From Bacillota bacterium (lineage in GTDB: Bacteria > Bacillota > Clostridia > Christensenellales > SZUA-584): DNA of 64,000 nt. Below are positions 17,044-25,152 of the stretch, one piece after another. Every line of letters starts with the position of its first letter. Position 1 is the stretch's first letter. The position numbers were made by a program, and so were the translations under genes. The DNA is taken from NCBI GenBank assembly GCA_023460085.1, contig JAEWRI010000023.1, positions 284,503-348,502 of the forward strand, in the 5' to 3' direction. The notes beneath the pieces were generated by a model. It was not told the origin of the DNA and did no database searches. It saw only the letters and a program-made list of their open reading frames with translations.

Positions 17044-18243
17044 CTACTGTTTCTGCAGCGCCTCGCATAGAAGCTTGCCCAGCTTTTCAGCCTCTTCCAG
17101 TTCTTTGTCATCGGGGTTAAGCCGCGCGCTGCACGTACCCAGCACCTCCGCGCCGACGGAGCGCAGCCGCTCGCTGAGACCGCGAATGGCTTCGCCGCTC
17201 CATCCAAACGAACCGAATACCGCCGCGGGCTTGCCCTTGACGATATACGTGGATATGGAGGTCAGCACATCCCACACCGGCTTCACGGCGTCCCGGTTAA
17301 TGGTGGGCGATCCGACGGCAAACGCATCCGCCGCGTGAATCTTTGCCGCGCATGCGGCGGGGTCAGCCTGCGATACATCCTCCGCCTCTGCCTCAAAACC
17401 GGCTTCCTTCACCACGGAAACGATGCGTTCGGCCAGTCTGCGCGTATACCCGTAGCACGACACAAAGCCGATATAGACCTTTTTAGGCTGGTTGGCCTTG
17501 AGGATATCGGATGCCCACGTTTCGCAGCGCTGTACGGCCTCCCAAGGCGCGCTGCGCAGCACAGGGCCGTGCGCGGGCGCAATAACGCGGGTGTCGAGGC
17601 CGCGTATCTTATCCACTGCCTGAAGCATGTATTCCTTGAAAGGCGACATAATCGCGTCGAAATAGTACTTCTGGTATTCAGCAATCTCCTCATCCAGCCG
17701 CGTCATGTCATCAAAAACGTTGGCAGCTGAAAAATGGAAACCAAATGCGTCGCCGGAAAACAGCACGGCTTCCTCCGGAACATAGGTGAAGATGGTATCG
17801 GGCCAATGGAGGTACGGAGCGGAAATGAAGCGAAGCGTCCGGCCTCCCAGACTCACCTCGTCGCCGTCGCCCACGGCGCGGCATTCGAAATCGCGGTTGG
17901 TGATGGTGCGCAGCATGACGCTGGCGGGTTTGGAGCATAACACGACGGCATCAGGCGCAAGTTGAAGCAGCGTTGACAGCGCACCCGAATGATCCGGCTC
18001 GGTATGATTGCAGACAATATAGCGCAGAGAAGCCGGATCGCAAACGTCCCTGATGTTTCGGATGAGCGAATCCGCAAACCCGTCCCGCACGGTGTCCACC
18101 AGAGCGGTCCCCTCCGCGCCCCGCACGAGGTAGCTGTTGTACGACGTGCCGTCCGGAGTATGCATCAATACGTCAAAAATGCGCAGGTCGGGGTGTTGTG
18201 CCCCGACCCAATAAATGTCCTTTGTAATTTCTACAGCCGACAT
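17044..18243 (-). CDS. flavodiiron protein (FprA-type O2/NO reductase)
   Basis: A 399-aa flavodiiron protein that reduces oxygen to water or nitric oxide to N2O in anaerobes. The N-terminal beta-lactamase-like domain has the diiron ligands in NHTEPDHSG (H80, E82, D84, H85), then PYLHWPDTIF, SGDAFGFHF and APAHGPVLR. The C-terminal flavodoxin domain starts near residue 255 (KKVYIGFVSCYGYTRRLAERI) and binds FMN. GGAGG lies before the ATG. It is the last gene of a reverse-strand cluster, 15 nt after rubredoxin, its usual electron donor. Confidence 0.95.
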   Translation of the reverse strand: MSAVEITKDIYWVGAQHPDLRIFDVLMHTPDGTSYNSYLVRGAEGTALVDTVRDGFADSLIRNIRDVCDPASLRYIVCNHTEPDHSGALSTLLQLAPDAVVLCSKPASVMLRTITNRDFECRAVGDGDEVSLGGRTLRFISAPYLHWPDTIFTYVPEEAVLFSGDAFGFHFSAANVFDDMTRLDEEIAEYQKYYFDAIMSPFKEYMLQAVDKIRGLDTRVIAPAHGPVLRSAPWEAVQRCETWASDILKANQPKKVYIGFVSCYGYTRRLAERIVSVVKEAGFEAEAEDVSQADPAACAAKIHAADAFAVGSPTINRDAVKPVWDVLTSISTYIVKGKPAAVFGSFGWSGEAIRGLSERLRSVGAEVLGTCSARLNPDDKELEEAEKLGKLLCEALQKQ

Positions 18244-18258
18244 GGCGCCCTCCGCGCG

Positions 18259-18417
18259 TCAGATCTCCTCAAACATGTCCTTTCCCGCACCGCAGACTGG
18301 ACAAACCCAATCTTCAGGCAGGTCGCCAAACGCGGTGCCCGGCGCTACACCATTATCCGGATCACCGACTTCGGGGTCGTAGACATAGCCGCATACCGAG
18401 CATTCATACTGTGCCAT
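18259..18417 (-). CDS. rubredoxin
   Basis: A 52-aa iron protein: MAQYECSVCGYVYDPEVGDP, ending DWVCPVCGAGKDMFEEI. The four iron-ligand cysteines are C6, C9, C39 and C42 in two CxxCG motifs, and length and spacing are exactly those of clostridial rubredoxins. GAGGGAT precedes the ATG. It lies between the DUF1858 protein (22 nt) and the flavodiiron protein (15 nt), and should deliver electrons to the latter. Confidence 0.97.
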   Translation of the reverse strand: MAQYECSVCGYVYDPEVGDPDNGVAPGTAFGDLPEDWVCPVCGAGKDMFEEI

Positions 18418-18439
18418 AAACAATCCCTCACATTCTTTA

Positions 18440-18643
18440 TTATTTATCCTGGAAAAACTCGTTCAGCTTGCCCACCAGCTCGTCAGCGTCGATGCCGTGC
18501 ACTTCGCACGCTTCCTGAATGCTTTCTCCGGAGGACGCAGGGCAGCCGATGCAATGCATACCCGCATCGAGGAGTATGCCCGCGCATTCCGCATCCATCA
18601 TCAGCAACTCGGCGATCGTCATGTCTTTCGTAATTTTTGCCAT
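18440..18643 (-). CDS. DUF1858 / hybrid-cluster-protein-associated redox disulfide domain protein
   Basis: A 67-aa protein, MAKITKDMTIAELLMMDAECAGILLDAGMHCIGCPASSGESIQEACEVHGI..., matching the small DUF1858/redox-disulfide domain found with hybrid-cluster proteins and ScdA/RIC iron-cluster repair proteins. The cysteines of HCIGCP, with the downstream EAC, are the likely redox or metal site. AAGGGGT lies upstream of the ATG. Placed directly before rubredoxin and the flavodiiron protein, it probably contributes to nitrosative or oxidative stress defence; that role is inferred from context. Confidence 0.88.
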   Translation of the reverse strand: MAKITKDMTIAELLMMDAECAGILLDAGMHCIGCPASSGESIQEACEVHGIDADELVGKLNEFFQDK

Positions 18644-18672
18644 ACAAAATACCCCTTCTTATTGGTTGGCGG

Positions 18673-19047
18673 TCAGGTGATGCGAATCATCCTGTTTCCG
18701 CATTTGGAACACTTGATGGACACCTTGCCCTTGCCGCGCGGCACACGCAGCTTTTGCCGGCACTGCGGACAACGAAATACCTTGTAATACTTTCGCTGCT
18801 TCGCACTTGTCTTTGTTTTATAATACCACGTTTTTACCCGATTAACCAGATTCAGAAACGCAAGATTTTCCTTCCGGCGCTTTTCAATGTTTCGGGAAAA
18901 CATACGCCACATCGCAAACACCAGCAGCGCCGTGGTAATGGTCCAGATATAAGCCCATGGTATGATGCTTAAAAATGCCGCCAGTATCACCACCAACAGC
19001 GACAGCTGATCCGGGCCGTTTCTCCCTATAAACCACCTGCGAAACAT
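18673..19047 (-). CDS. zinc-ribbon membrane protein
   Basis: A 124-aa protein with two hydrophobic segments near the N-terminus (LSLLVVILAAFLSIIPWAYIWTITTALLVFAMW), a basic cytoplasmic stretch, and a C-terminal zinc ribbon CPQCRQKLRVPRGKGKVSIKCSKCGN with two CxxC pairs. The ending resembles the zinc-binding tails of rubredoxin-like proteins, but no specific family is recognised. GAGGAG precedes the ATG. It lies 29 nt before the DUF1858 gene and is probably co-transcribed with the redox cluster. Confidence 0.8.
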   Translation of the reverse strand: MFRRWFIGRNGPDQLSLLVVILAAFLSIIPWAYIWTITTALLVFAMWRMFSRNIEKRRKENLAFLNLVNRVKTWYYKTKTSAKQRKYYKVFRCPQCRQKLRVPRGKGKVSIKCSKCGNRMIRIT

Positions 19048-19078
19048 AACTCCTCTTCCTTTTGGCCTGCTCCCACGC

Positions 19079-19768
19079 TTACACGCCGTATGTGACGATA
19101 AGCTCCGGTCTCCTGACCTCTTTCATATATTCAACAAAGTCCCTTCCGCAGTCCACACCGTCCGGCAGCATAATGCCGCCCCGGCCAATGTCGCCCCGCA
19201 TGTGCACGTCGCTGCCGCCTATCAGCATCACGTCGTGCGAGAAGGCAAAATCCAGCGCGCGCCGGTTGTGGCTGCGGTTGCGCGGCTGCGCGTTGACAAG
19301 CTCAATGCCGTCGAAACGCGAGGGATCATCCGGAGAAAGTCCAAAACGGTACGGGTGCGCCTGAAAAACCAGAAATCCGTGCTGATGCATCAGCGCATAA
19401 AGCTCCGGCGTAGTGAGCCGGTAAAACGGGCCCTGCTCGATGATAAATTGCTCGTCCAGTCCATAGACGAGGAACTCGTAAGGCGTATCTTCCGGCTGAA
19501 CTTCTACGCCCAGAAACACCTGCAGCCCCACTTCGTTGCCGCGTTTTTTAGCGGCACGGTATCCGGCCAGAAATTTCTCGGCCTGCCACTCCCATGACAG
19601 TCCTGCGTACTCCTGCTTTTCAAACAGCCTGGAGTAGAAGTGATCGGTAATGAAAACCCCGCGGTAATCCGCGGCTTTCAACCCGTCCACCACGTCCACC
19701 GCACCCAAAATGCCGCACGGACTCGTTTCAGCCGTATGGCAGTGCACCTCGTATTGGAACAGCTTCAT
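19079..19768 (-). CDS. PHP-domain phosphoesterase
   Basis: A 229-aa protein of the PHP (polymerase and histidinol phosphatase) superfamily. Metal ligands are visible in VHCHTAETSPCG near the N-terminus, ITDHFYS at about 40-46, GVEVQ, FQAHPYRFG and the C-terminal IGGSDVHMRGDIGRG. All classical motifs are present, so it should be a metal-dependent phosphoesterase; the substrate is unknown. It lies 31 nt before the zinc-ribbon membrane protein and may head the reverse-strand redox cluster. Confidence 0.88.
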   Translation of the reverse strand: MKLFQYEVHCHTAETSPCGILGAVDVVDGLKAADYRGVFITDHFYSRLFEKQEYAGLSWEWQAEKFLAGYRAAKKRGNEVGLQVFLGVEVQPEDTPYEFLVYGLDEQFIIEQGPFYRLTTPELYALMHQHGFLVFQAHPYRFGLSPDDPSRFDGIELVNAQPRNRSHNRRALDFAFSHDVMLIGGSDVHMRGDIGRGGIMLPDGVDCGRDFVEYMKEVRRPELIVTYGV

Positions 19769-19974
19769 CCTTCGCTCCCTTGTATCATCATACTCGAATA
19801 TTACGGCAAAAACGTGAACGCTCCGGTGTTTTCACAGTTTGTTTACAAAGAAACAGGATACACAATTCGAGTGGTTTTTTCAACATCGTGGCGCGAAATA
19901 GCGCGTATATCCGCCGGACTGTACAAATGATGGCCCATTTAGTAAAATGACGGTATTAACACCGGAGGGATGCC

Positions 19975-20859
19975 ATGTACTATGTGATATTCAATCCCGC
20001 CGCGGGAGCCGGACGCTCGGCGAAGGCGCTGCAATTGGTGGAGCAGCGGTTGCGGGAAAAGGGCGCGGCGTATACCGTAGCGACGACGCAATATCCAAAG
20101 CACTCCGTAGAGCTTGCAAAGGCAGCGGTAGGAAAAGGATACACAGGGATAGTCTCTGTGGGCGGGGACGGAACCCTGCTCGAAATTGCACAGGTTCTCC
20201 GGGACACCGAAGAAACGCTGGGCGTAATCCCCGCAGGCACAGGCAACGACTTCCGGCGCGCAATCGGTGTGCCGCGCGATCCCGCGCAAGCGCTGGACAT
20301 CATACTGCAGGGCCGGACGCGGAACGTAGACATCGGGCTTCTGCAGGATGGCAAGGTATTTCTCAACGTCGCGGGAACCGGCTTCGATGTGGACGTCATC
20401 AAGTACACCGAAAAGGTACGGCGCATTACCACCGGCGCGCTGGCATACTACCTTGGCATCGTCATGTCGCTGTTCTCGTATCGCGGCGTCAGCCTCACCA
20501 TCACCGCCAACGGCGGGACTATCCGACGCAAGGCACTGCTGATCGCCATCGCCAACGGCCGCTGCTACGCGGGAGGACTGATGGTAGCGCCCGCCTCTGA
20601 CGCATCGGACGGCTTGTTCAACGTGGTTATCATCGGCTGCATGCCTCGCTGGCGCATACTGTTCGAGCTTCCCAAGATGCAGCGAGGCGAACCCGAAAAG
20701 ATACCGGGAACCGAAACCTTCCTCTGCAGCGAAGTCACCATCGACTCGGATAAAAAGCTTACATTCAACTTGGACGGCGAAACCTACGGGGAGACGCCGA
20801 TGACTTTCCGTATCGGCAACGCCGCGTTGCGGGTGTTCTGCGGAAACACCGCGGAGTAG
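19975..20859 (+). CDS. diacylglycerol/lipid kinase (DagK/YegS/BmrU family)
   Basis: A 294-aa lipid kinase. Signature motifs are YYVIFNPAAGAGRSAK at the N-terminus, SVGGDGTLLEIAQVL (GGDGT nucleotide loop) near residue 62, and GVIPAGTGNDFRRAIGVP (GTGND) near 82. Residues such as VDIGLLQDGKVFLNVAGTGFD and the C-terminal FNLDGETYGETPMTFRI fit the family throughout. It likely phosphorylates diacylglycerol, recycling lipid from teichoic-acid or phospholipid turnover; the exact substrate is uncertain. ACCGGAGGGATGCC precedes the ATG. Followed by two membrane protein genes. Confidence 0.93.
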   Translation: MYYVIFNPAAGAGRSAKALQLVEQRLREKGAAYTVATTQYPKHSVELAKAAVGKGYTGIVSVGGDGTLLEIAQVLRDTEETLGVIPAGTGNDFRRAIGVPRDPAQALDIILQGRTRNVDIGLLQDGKVFLNVAGTGFDVDVIKYTEKVRRITTGALAYYLGIVMSLFSYRGVSLTITANGGTIRRKALLIAIANGRCYAGGLMVAPASDASDGLFNVVIIGCMPRWRILFELPKMQRGEPEKIPGTETFLCSEVTIDSDKKLTFNLDGETYGETPMTFRIGNAALRVFCGNTAE

Positions 20860-20912
20860 CGCACCACCCCTGCCTGTGATATAATGGCGGTACGCTCTTT
20901 CAGAGGTGCAAG

Positions 20913-22022
20913 GTGTATATCGAGAAAAAGAAAAAAAAGCGAAAAATACCCCGCAAAATACTGTTCTTTGGAGTCAGTGTGCTGCTCGTGCTGACGGTGC
21001 TGATAGTCGGCCTCGTGATGGTGCTTACCAAAGGCGCTGAAGTCAAGGATTCGCTCACTTTGATGCCGTTCGGCATTCACGATACTTATCTGTGCGTCAA
21101 TAACACCATTGTGTATTCCGAAGGCGACCTGCTGACGTGCGTGAACGCTTCCATGGAACAAAAGTGGCAGCTCCGTATGTACACGTCGGGGCTCAATTAC
21201 ACAGCCAGCAACACCATCATCGTGGCCACCAGCGATACGGTGATTCAGGTGATCAGCAGCGAGGGTAAGCCGCTTTTTGTCAAACAGCTGGAGGACTGCA
21301 CCATTCAGTCGGTGCGCGCGGGCGGCAGCCAGGTCGCGGTTTACGTGGAGCAGAAGGCAAGCGACACCACGCTCTACTATATCCTTGTATTTGATCTCAG
21401 CGGCAACGATATCTACAAGCTTCCCATGACGGGTTACAACGTGCTTGACTACGGCTTCGACGGAAACAACGAAGAGCTCTATGTTCTGGAGCTGGATGTG
21501 GACGGCGTAGCGCCCATATCCCGTATTTACACTTACCGGCCCAAAACACAGACCATGACGGGAATCAACGACCTTACCGATCAGCTGGTTGGCTGCGTGT
21601 ATATTTTCGGCGACGATATTTACGCGATGGGTACTAGCTATCTCACTACGTTCAAATCGTTGAAGCAAAGTCAGAAGCGGCTTATTTACGGGTGGTGCCT
21701 GGAGGATTTGTATGACGGCGAGGATCCTGTCTTCGTATACGCCCAAAGCGCAGAGATGGGCAGTACGCTTTCCTCCGTGCGGCTCATCAGGACCTCCGGG
21801 GATGAACTGAAACTGAATCTGCCCTCCGGCGTGTTCTCTGTGCAGTATACCGGAGAAAAAATTTATTGTTTTGCATCGGATCGTATTTTCGTTTATACTG
21901 TTGAGGGAAAATATCTGAGAATGCACCCGCTGCCGTTTACCATCGACAGCGTGAGCAAGGCCATAGACGGCTATGCATTTGTGACAGTCGGAGAGTCCGT
22001 GTATCTGCTTCCGCTGCCATAA
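20913..22022 (+). CDS. DUF5711-like membrane-anchored beta-propeller protein
   Basis: A 369-aa protein. A lysine-rich start (MYIEKKKKKRKIPRK) leads into one transmembrane helix (ILFFGVSVLLVLTVLIVGLVMVL, about 17-39). The rest is an extracytoplasmic domain of repeating beta blades (DTYLCVNNTIVYSEGDLLTCVNAS, NTIIVATSDTVIQVISSEGKPLF, EELYVLELDVDGVAPISRIYTY), which looks like the DUF5711 family. Function is unknown. Translation starts at GTG with AGAGGTG upstream. A gap of only 15 nt separates it from the CvpA-family gene, so the two are co-transcribed. Confidence 0.75.
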   Translation: MYIEKKKKKRKIPRKILFFGVSVLLVLTVLIVGLVMVLTKGAEVKDSLTLMPFGIHDTYLCVNNTIVYSEGDLLTCVNASMEQKWQLRMYTSGLNYTASNTIIVATSDTVIQVISSEGKPLFVKQLEDCTIQSVRAGGSQVAVYVEQKASDTTLYYILVFDLSGNDIYKLPMTGYNVLDYGFDGNNEELYVLELDVDGVAPISRIYTYRPKTQTMTGINDLTDQLVGCVYIFGDDIYAMGTSYLTTFKSLKQSQKRLIYGWCLEDLYDGEDPVFVYAQSAEMGSTLSSVRLIRTSGDELKLNLPSGVFSVQYTGEKIYCFASDRIFVYTVEGKYLRMHPLPFTIDSVSKAIDGYAFVTVGESVYLLPLP

Positions 22023-22037
22023 CCGCAGGGAGGATCC

Positions 22038-22745
22038 ATGAATCTGGTCAGCATCATGTTCATCATATTAATAGTGGTCATGCTGCTCGAAGGCATCTAT
22101 CGGGGTTTTTTCCATTCTGCACTGAACCTGGGCGCGTTCTTTCTTTCGATCATCACCTCTTACCTGCTTTATCCCGTTGTGTCTGCCGCAGTGCGCGCCA
22201 GCGATTCACTCTTCCGCTTTTTCTTCTACTACACGGAGGGCTCCGAGCTGATCGCTTCTTTTGAGGATTCCAAGCTGATGGTAGCGGGAATGAGCAATTC
22301 CACGCTGACCCGCATTATCTCTGAATCCTCTGTCTCCGAGCCATTCTCTTCTCTGATTCGTCAAAACGTGCAGTCTCAGGCGTTTGCTTCACAGGGCTAC
22401 GCAACCATCGGCGAGTACTACAACATGACCATCGTATGCGCAGTGCTCAACATACTGTCCTTCTTCGCCATATTCATTATCGCCCGAATCGTATTTCAGT
22501 TCATCCTGGGCGCGGTGGAATACACCGTGGAACTTCCGGAACTGAAGCAATACGACCGAACCATGGGAGGACTCTTCGGTCTGACACGCGGCATGCTTTT
22601 CTGCCTGCTGGCGGTGTCCGTCATCCCTGCGGTGCTGCTGTTTCTGCCGGTGCCCAAGGTCTGGGAATATTTCAGTTCCTCCTCCGTGGGCATGTTCTTC
22701 CTGAACAATAACTTCTTCCTGCATCTCATACGCGGCACTATCTGA
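22038..22745 (+). CDS. CvpA family membrane protein
   Basis: A 235-aa protein with about four membrane segments: VSIMFIILIVVMLLEGIYRGFFHSALNLGAFFLSIITSYLLYPVV at the N-terminus (the CvpA signature, including EGxxRGF), MTIVCAVLNILSFFAIFIIARIVFQFIL in the middle, and DRTMGGLFGLTRGMLFCLLAVSVIPAVLLF later. CvpA proteins are implicated in colicin V export and envelope processes, with no defined activity in Firmicutes. GGGAGG lies before the ATG. The stop overlaps the beginning of the first parS site region. Confidence 0.85.
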   Translation: MNLVSIMFIILIVVMLLEGIYRGFFHSALNLGAFFLSIITSYLLYPVVSAAVRASDSLFRFFFYYTEGSELIASFEDSKLMVAGMSNSTLTRIISESSVSEPFSSLIRQNVQSQAFASQGYATIGEYYNMTIVCAVLNILSFFAIFIIARIVFQFILGAVEYTVELPELKQYDRTMGGLFGLTRGMLFCLLAVSVIPAVLLFLPVPKVWEYFSSSSVGMFFLNNNFFLHLIRGTI

Positions 22746-22761
22746 TGTTTCACGTGAAACA
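22746..22761. promoter_or_regulatory. parS site 1
   Basis: TGTTTCACGTGAAACA is an exact match to the Firmicute parS consensus, the ParB binding and CTP-loading site. It lies immediately after the CvpA-family stop codon and overlaps the -35 region of the small promoter before the VOC relic (TATAAT at 22770-22775). Confidence 0.95.
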
Positions 22762-22798
22762 ATTTGTACTATAATCAATCTGCCATAAAGAGCTTCCC

Positions 22799-23160
22799 AT
22801 GCTGACAACGCACATCTGCCTTGATGGCCGATGCAAGCAATACAGCTGTACGAAAAAGTATTCGGCGCACATGTCGATACGATTATCGAGGACCCGGAGG
22901 ATGGCACCATCGTTCATGCCGAAATACGCATCCATCGCCAGCCGCTCATGCCGAACGACACCGGCAGTATCCTCGATCCCTCTCCAGCCGGCGGATATCA
23001 GCTTTCCGTTCAGGTTGATAGCCGGGACGAACCGATGAAAGCATATTCTTTGCTGAAGAACGATGCGCGTATTATTTCCACTTTGCAGGCTACGCACTAC
23101 AGTGACTGCGTGGTTCGGCTTGTTGATCAGTTTTCGGTACGCTGGGCACTCTGGCTCTAA
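22799..23160 (+). pseudogene. VOC/PhnB-like protein with a frameshift near the N-terminus
   Basis: The frame from 22831 encodes AIQLYEKVFGAHVDTIIEDPEDGTIVHAEIRI... and ends YSDCVVRLVDQFSVRWALWL. This matches the PhnB/glyoxalase-fold family (typical pattern: A-I-x-F-Y-x-x-x-F-G ... V-H-A-E-L ... D-x-F-G-V-x-W). A stop codon lies just upstream in that frame. The missing first strand, MLTTHICLDGRC, is present from the ATG at 22799 in a different frame, giving the family start (x-x-Y-L-x-F-D-G-x-C). The two parts join at about 22832-22840 with a one-base shift. It is thus either a recent pseudogene or a base-call error. Confidence 0.7.
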
Positions 23161-23232
23161 ACATTCTCAATCTTAAAAGCATCATGGTCAGCATGTCGTA
23201 AAGGACAAGTATCAGATTGCACAGTTGCTTTT

Positions 23233-23248
23233 TGTTTCACGTGAAACA
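23233..23248. promoter_or_regulatory. parS site 2
   Basis: TGTTTCACGTGAAACA, exact consensus. It lies 72 nt after the VOC relic and 13 nt from site 3, forming a paired loading site next to the 3' end of parB. Confidence 0.96.
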
Positions 23249-23261
23249 TTTTTAGACCTAT

Positions 23262-23277
23262 TGTTTCACGTGAAACA
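23262..23277. promoter_or_regulatory. parS site 3
   Basis: TGTTTCACGTGAAACA, exact consensus, starting 29 bp after the start of site 2 (close to three helical turns). The parB terminator follows. Confidence 0.96.
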
Positions 23278-23290
23278 AGTGCTCTTAAGA

Positions 23291-23320
23291 CAAATAAAAA
23301 AGGAGCGGCTGTTCCGCTCC
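23291..23320 (-). terminator. terminator of the parA-parB operon
   Basis: Read on the reverse strand, GGAGCGG - AACAG - CCGCTCC is followed by TTTTTTATT. This is a canonical intrinsic terminator 14 nt beyond the parB stop. Confidence 0.88.
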
Positions 23321-23333
23321 CCGATTCCAATCC

Positions 23334-24179
23334 TTACTTACACGACAGCAGGAAATCATACAGGCTTTGAAGCTGATCCGGGTTATAATACGAGAGCACG
23401 ATTTTCCCCTTGCTCATGTCCCCCATGATCTGCACACGCGTTCCCAGCGCGCTCGTCAGCGCCCCTTGCGCCTCTTCGATTTCCGGTGCGGATTTCTTTT
23501 GCTTGCGCTGCACCGTCGCTTTTCCCGCAGCTTCGCTCGCAAGCGCCTCGGCTTCCCGAACGGACAGCCCCTGCGCAATGATCCTGTGCGCGAGCGCCAG
23601 CTTTTCGCTGTCGCTTTTCAGCACAACCAGGCAGCGCGCATGACCCTCCGAAAGCTCTCCCGTGATCACCAGTTCGCGCACTTCCCCAGGCAGCGAAAGC
23701 AGGCGCAGCGTATTTGCGATGGCGCTGCGTGATTTTCCGATTCTTCCCGAAAGCTCATCCTGGGTAAGCGCATGCTCTTCCATCAATAACCGCATTGCCT
23801 GCGCTTCTTCGATGGGGTTCAAATCCTCGCGCTGCAGGTTCTCTACAAGCGATACCTCCATGAGTTCCCGCTCGGAGAATTCCCGGACGACGATGGGCAC
23901 GCTGGACAGCCCCGCGATGCGCGCGGCGCGATAGCGGCGCTCGCCCGCGATGATCGTGAATCGGTCCCCGTTGGGCTGAACAATGATGGGCTGCACGATG
24001 CCATAGGTGCGAATGGACTGCGCGAGCTCGTTAAGCTTTGCTTCATCAAAGTGTTTTCGCGGCTGCTCCAGATTGGTGTCTATTTCGTTGATATCGACCT
24101 CGAGAACCGCGTTCTTGTCGGCAGACGACTCCTCGCCTATCAGGGCCCCGAGGCCCCGGCCCAGGCGCTGCTGTTTCAT
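23334..24179 (-). CDS. parB: chromosome-partitioning protein ParB (Spo0J)
   Basis: A 281-aa ParB that binds parS and spreads as a CTP-dependent clamp. It starts KQQRLGRGLGALIGEE, as in Firmicute Spo0J. The CTPase/N-terminal domain has QPIIVQPNGDRFTIIAGERRYRAARIAGL (GERRYRAA motif) and ENLQREDLNPIEEA; the DNA-binding HTH is LTQDELSGRIGKSRSAIANTLRLL; the C-terminal dimerisation region ends SLYDFLLSCK. Its ATG overlaps the parA stop as ATGA. Three perfect parS sites lie just beyond its 3' end, the natural substrate. Confidence 0.97.
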   Translation of the reverse strand: MKQQRLGRGLGALIGEESSADKNAVLEVDINEIDTNLEQPRKHFDEAKLNELAQSIRTYGIVQPIIVQPNGDRFTIIAGERRYRAARIAGLSSVPIVVREFSERELMEVSLVENLQREDLNPIEEAQAMRLLMEEHALTQDELSGRIGKSRSAIANTLRLLSLPGEVRELVITGELSEGHARCLVVLKSDSEKLALAHRIIAQGLSVREAEALASEAAGKATVQRKQKKSAPEIEEAQGALTSALGTRVQIMGDMSKGKIVLSYYNPDQLQSLYDFLLSCK

Positions 24180-24952
24180 TTCACATCGCCTCCGTTGCTT
24201 TCGATTACTTCGGCGGCAAGGTCGTTATAGCACTGGCTCCCCAGGCACGCCGCGTCGTATTTGATGACAGGCAATCCAAAGCTGGGCGCTTCGCCCAGGC
24301 GCACATTGCGCGGTATGATGGTGCGGTACACCTTGTTGCGGAAGTACTTTTTCACTTCTTCGACCACCTGTATGGACAAATTCGTGCGTCCGTCAAACAT
24401 CGTCAGCACCACGCCTTCCACTTCCAGCGCGGGGTTGAGATTCGTCTTTACCAGCTTGATGGTGTTGATCAGCTGCGAAAGTCCTTCCAGCGCGAAATAT
24501 TCGCACTGTATGGGCACGAGTATCTTGTCCGCCGCAGTGAGCGCGTTGATGGTGATAAGCCCCAGCGAAGGCGGGCAGTCCATAAAAATGAAATCGTATT
24601 CCGTCCTCACTGCTTTCAGCGCGTTCTTCAGAATCTGCTCGCGCGCGATACGGGAAACCATCTCAACTTCCGCACCCACGAGATCGATGTTGGCGGGTAT
24701 GATATCGAGCGTTTCGATCATCGTCTTCTGCACTGCTTTTCGCGGATCAAGTCCGCCTATCATCACGTCGTATATGGAAGATTTGAGCGTACGCTTGTCA
24801 ATACCCAGACCGCTTGTGGAATTGCCCTGTGGATCGACGTCGATCAGCAGCACTTTTTTGCCCTTATCCGCGATGCACGCGCTCAGGTTGACCGCTGTGG
24901 TGGTCTTTCCCACGCCGCCTTTCTGATTCGCGATGGCGATAATTTTGGACAT
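24176..24952 (-). CDS. parA: chromosome-partitioning ATPase ParA (Soj)
   Basis: A 258-aa ParA/Soj ATPase. The deviant Walker A KGGVGKTTTAVNL is at about 11-23, Walker A' follows as VLLIDVDPQGNSTSGLG, and Walker B as FIFMDCPPSLGLITINAL. Length is typical of chromosomal ParA without an N-terminal HTH. It works with ParB in origin segregation and, in spore formers, links DnaA activity to chromosome organisation. First gene of the parAB operon, with a GGGAGGAAATCC ribosome site and a TATAAT element in the short upstream gap. Confidence 0.97.
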   Translation of the reverse strand: MSKIIAIANQKGGVGKTTTAVNLSACIADKGKKVLLIDVDPQGNSTSGLGIDKRTLKSSIYDVMIGGLDPRKAVQKTMIETLDIIPANIDLVGAEVEMVSRIAREQILKNALKAVRTEYDFIFMDCPPSLGLITINALTAADKILVPIQCEYFALEGLSQLINTIKLVKTNLNPALEVEGVVLTMFDGRTNLSIQVVEEVKKYFRNKVYRTIIPRNVRLGEAPSFGLPVIKYDAACLGSQCYNDLAAEVIESNGGDVK

Positions 24953-25077
24953 GGATTTCCTCCCTGCTTATATTCAATTTCATTATAAAGCATCACCGCG
25001 TGTTTTGGGAAGATTGAAAAGCGCAGGCACTGGAAAAAATGCGTTTTATTGTTCACAAAGAATTAATCGCCTTTTGC

Positions 25078-25107
25078 TTGAATGTGCCGATCACCCCGTG
25101 CTATAGT
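25078..25107 (+). promoter_or_regulatory. promoter of the TetR/SGNH operon
   Basis: TTGAAT (25078-25083), 18-nt spacer, TATAGT (25102-25107). The predicted start of transcription falls at the edge of the palindrome at 25115-25136. Confidence 0.6.
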
Positions 25108-25114
25108 AGAAAAA

Positions 25115-25136
25115 AAGTCGGACGGCTGTCCGACTT
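25115..25136. promoter_or_regulatory. palindromic operator for the TetR-family regulator
   Basis: AAGTCGGAC (25115-25123) and GTCCGACTT (25128-25136) are perfect inverted arms around a 4-nt centre. The palindrome begins 7 nt after the -10 and sits over the transcription start, 16 nt before the TTG start codon: the classic place for TetR autorepression. Confidence 0.65.
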
Positions 25137-25152
25137 AACGGGGAGCGGCGTC

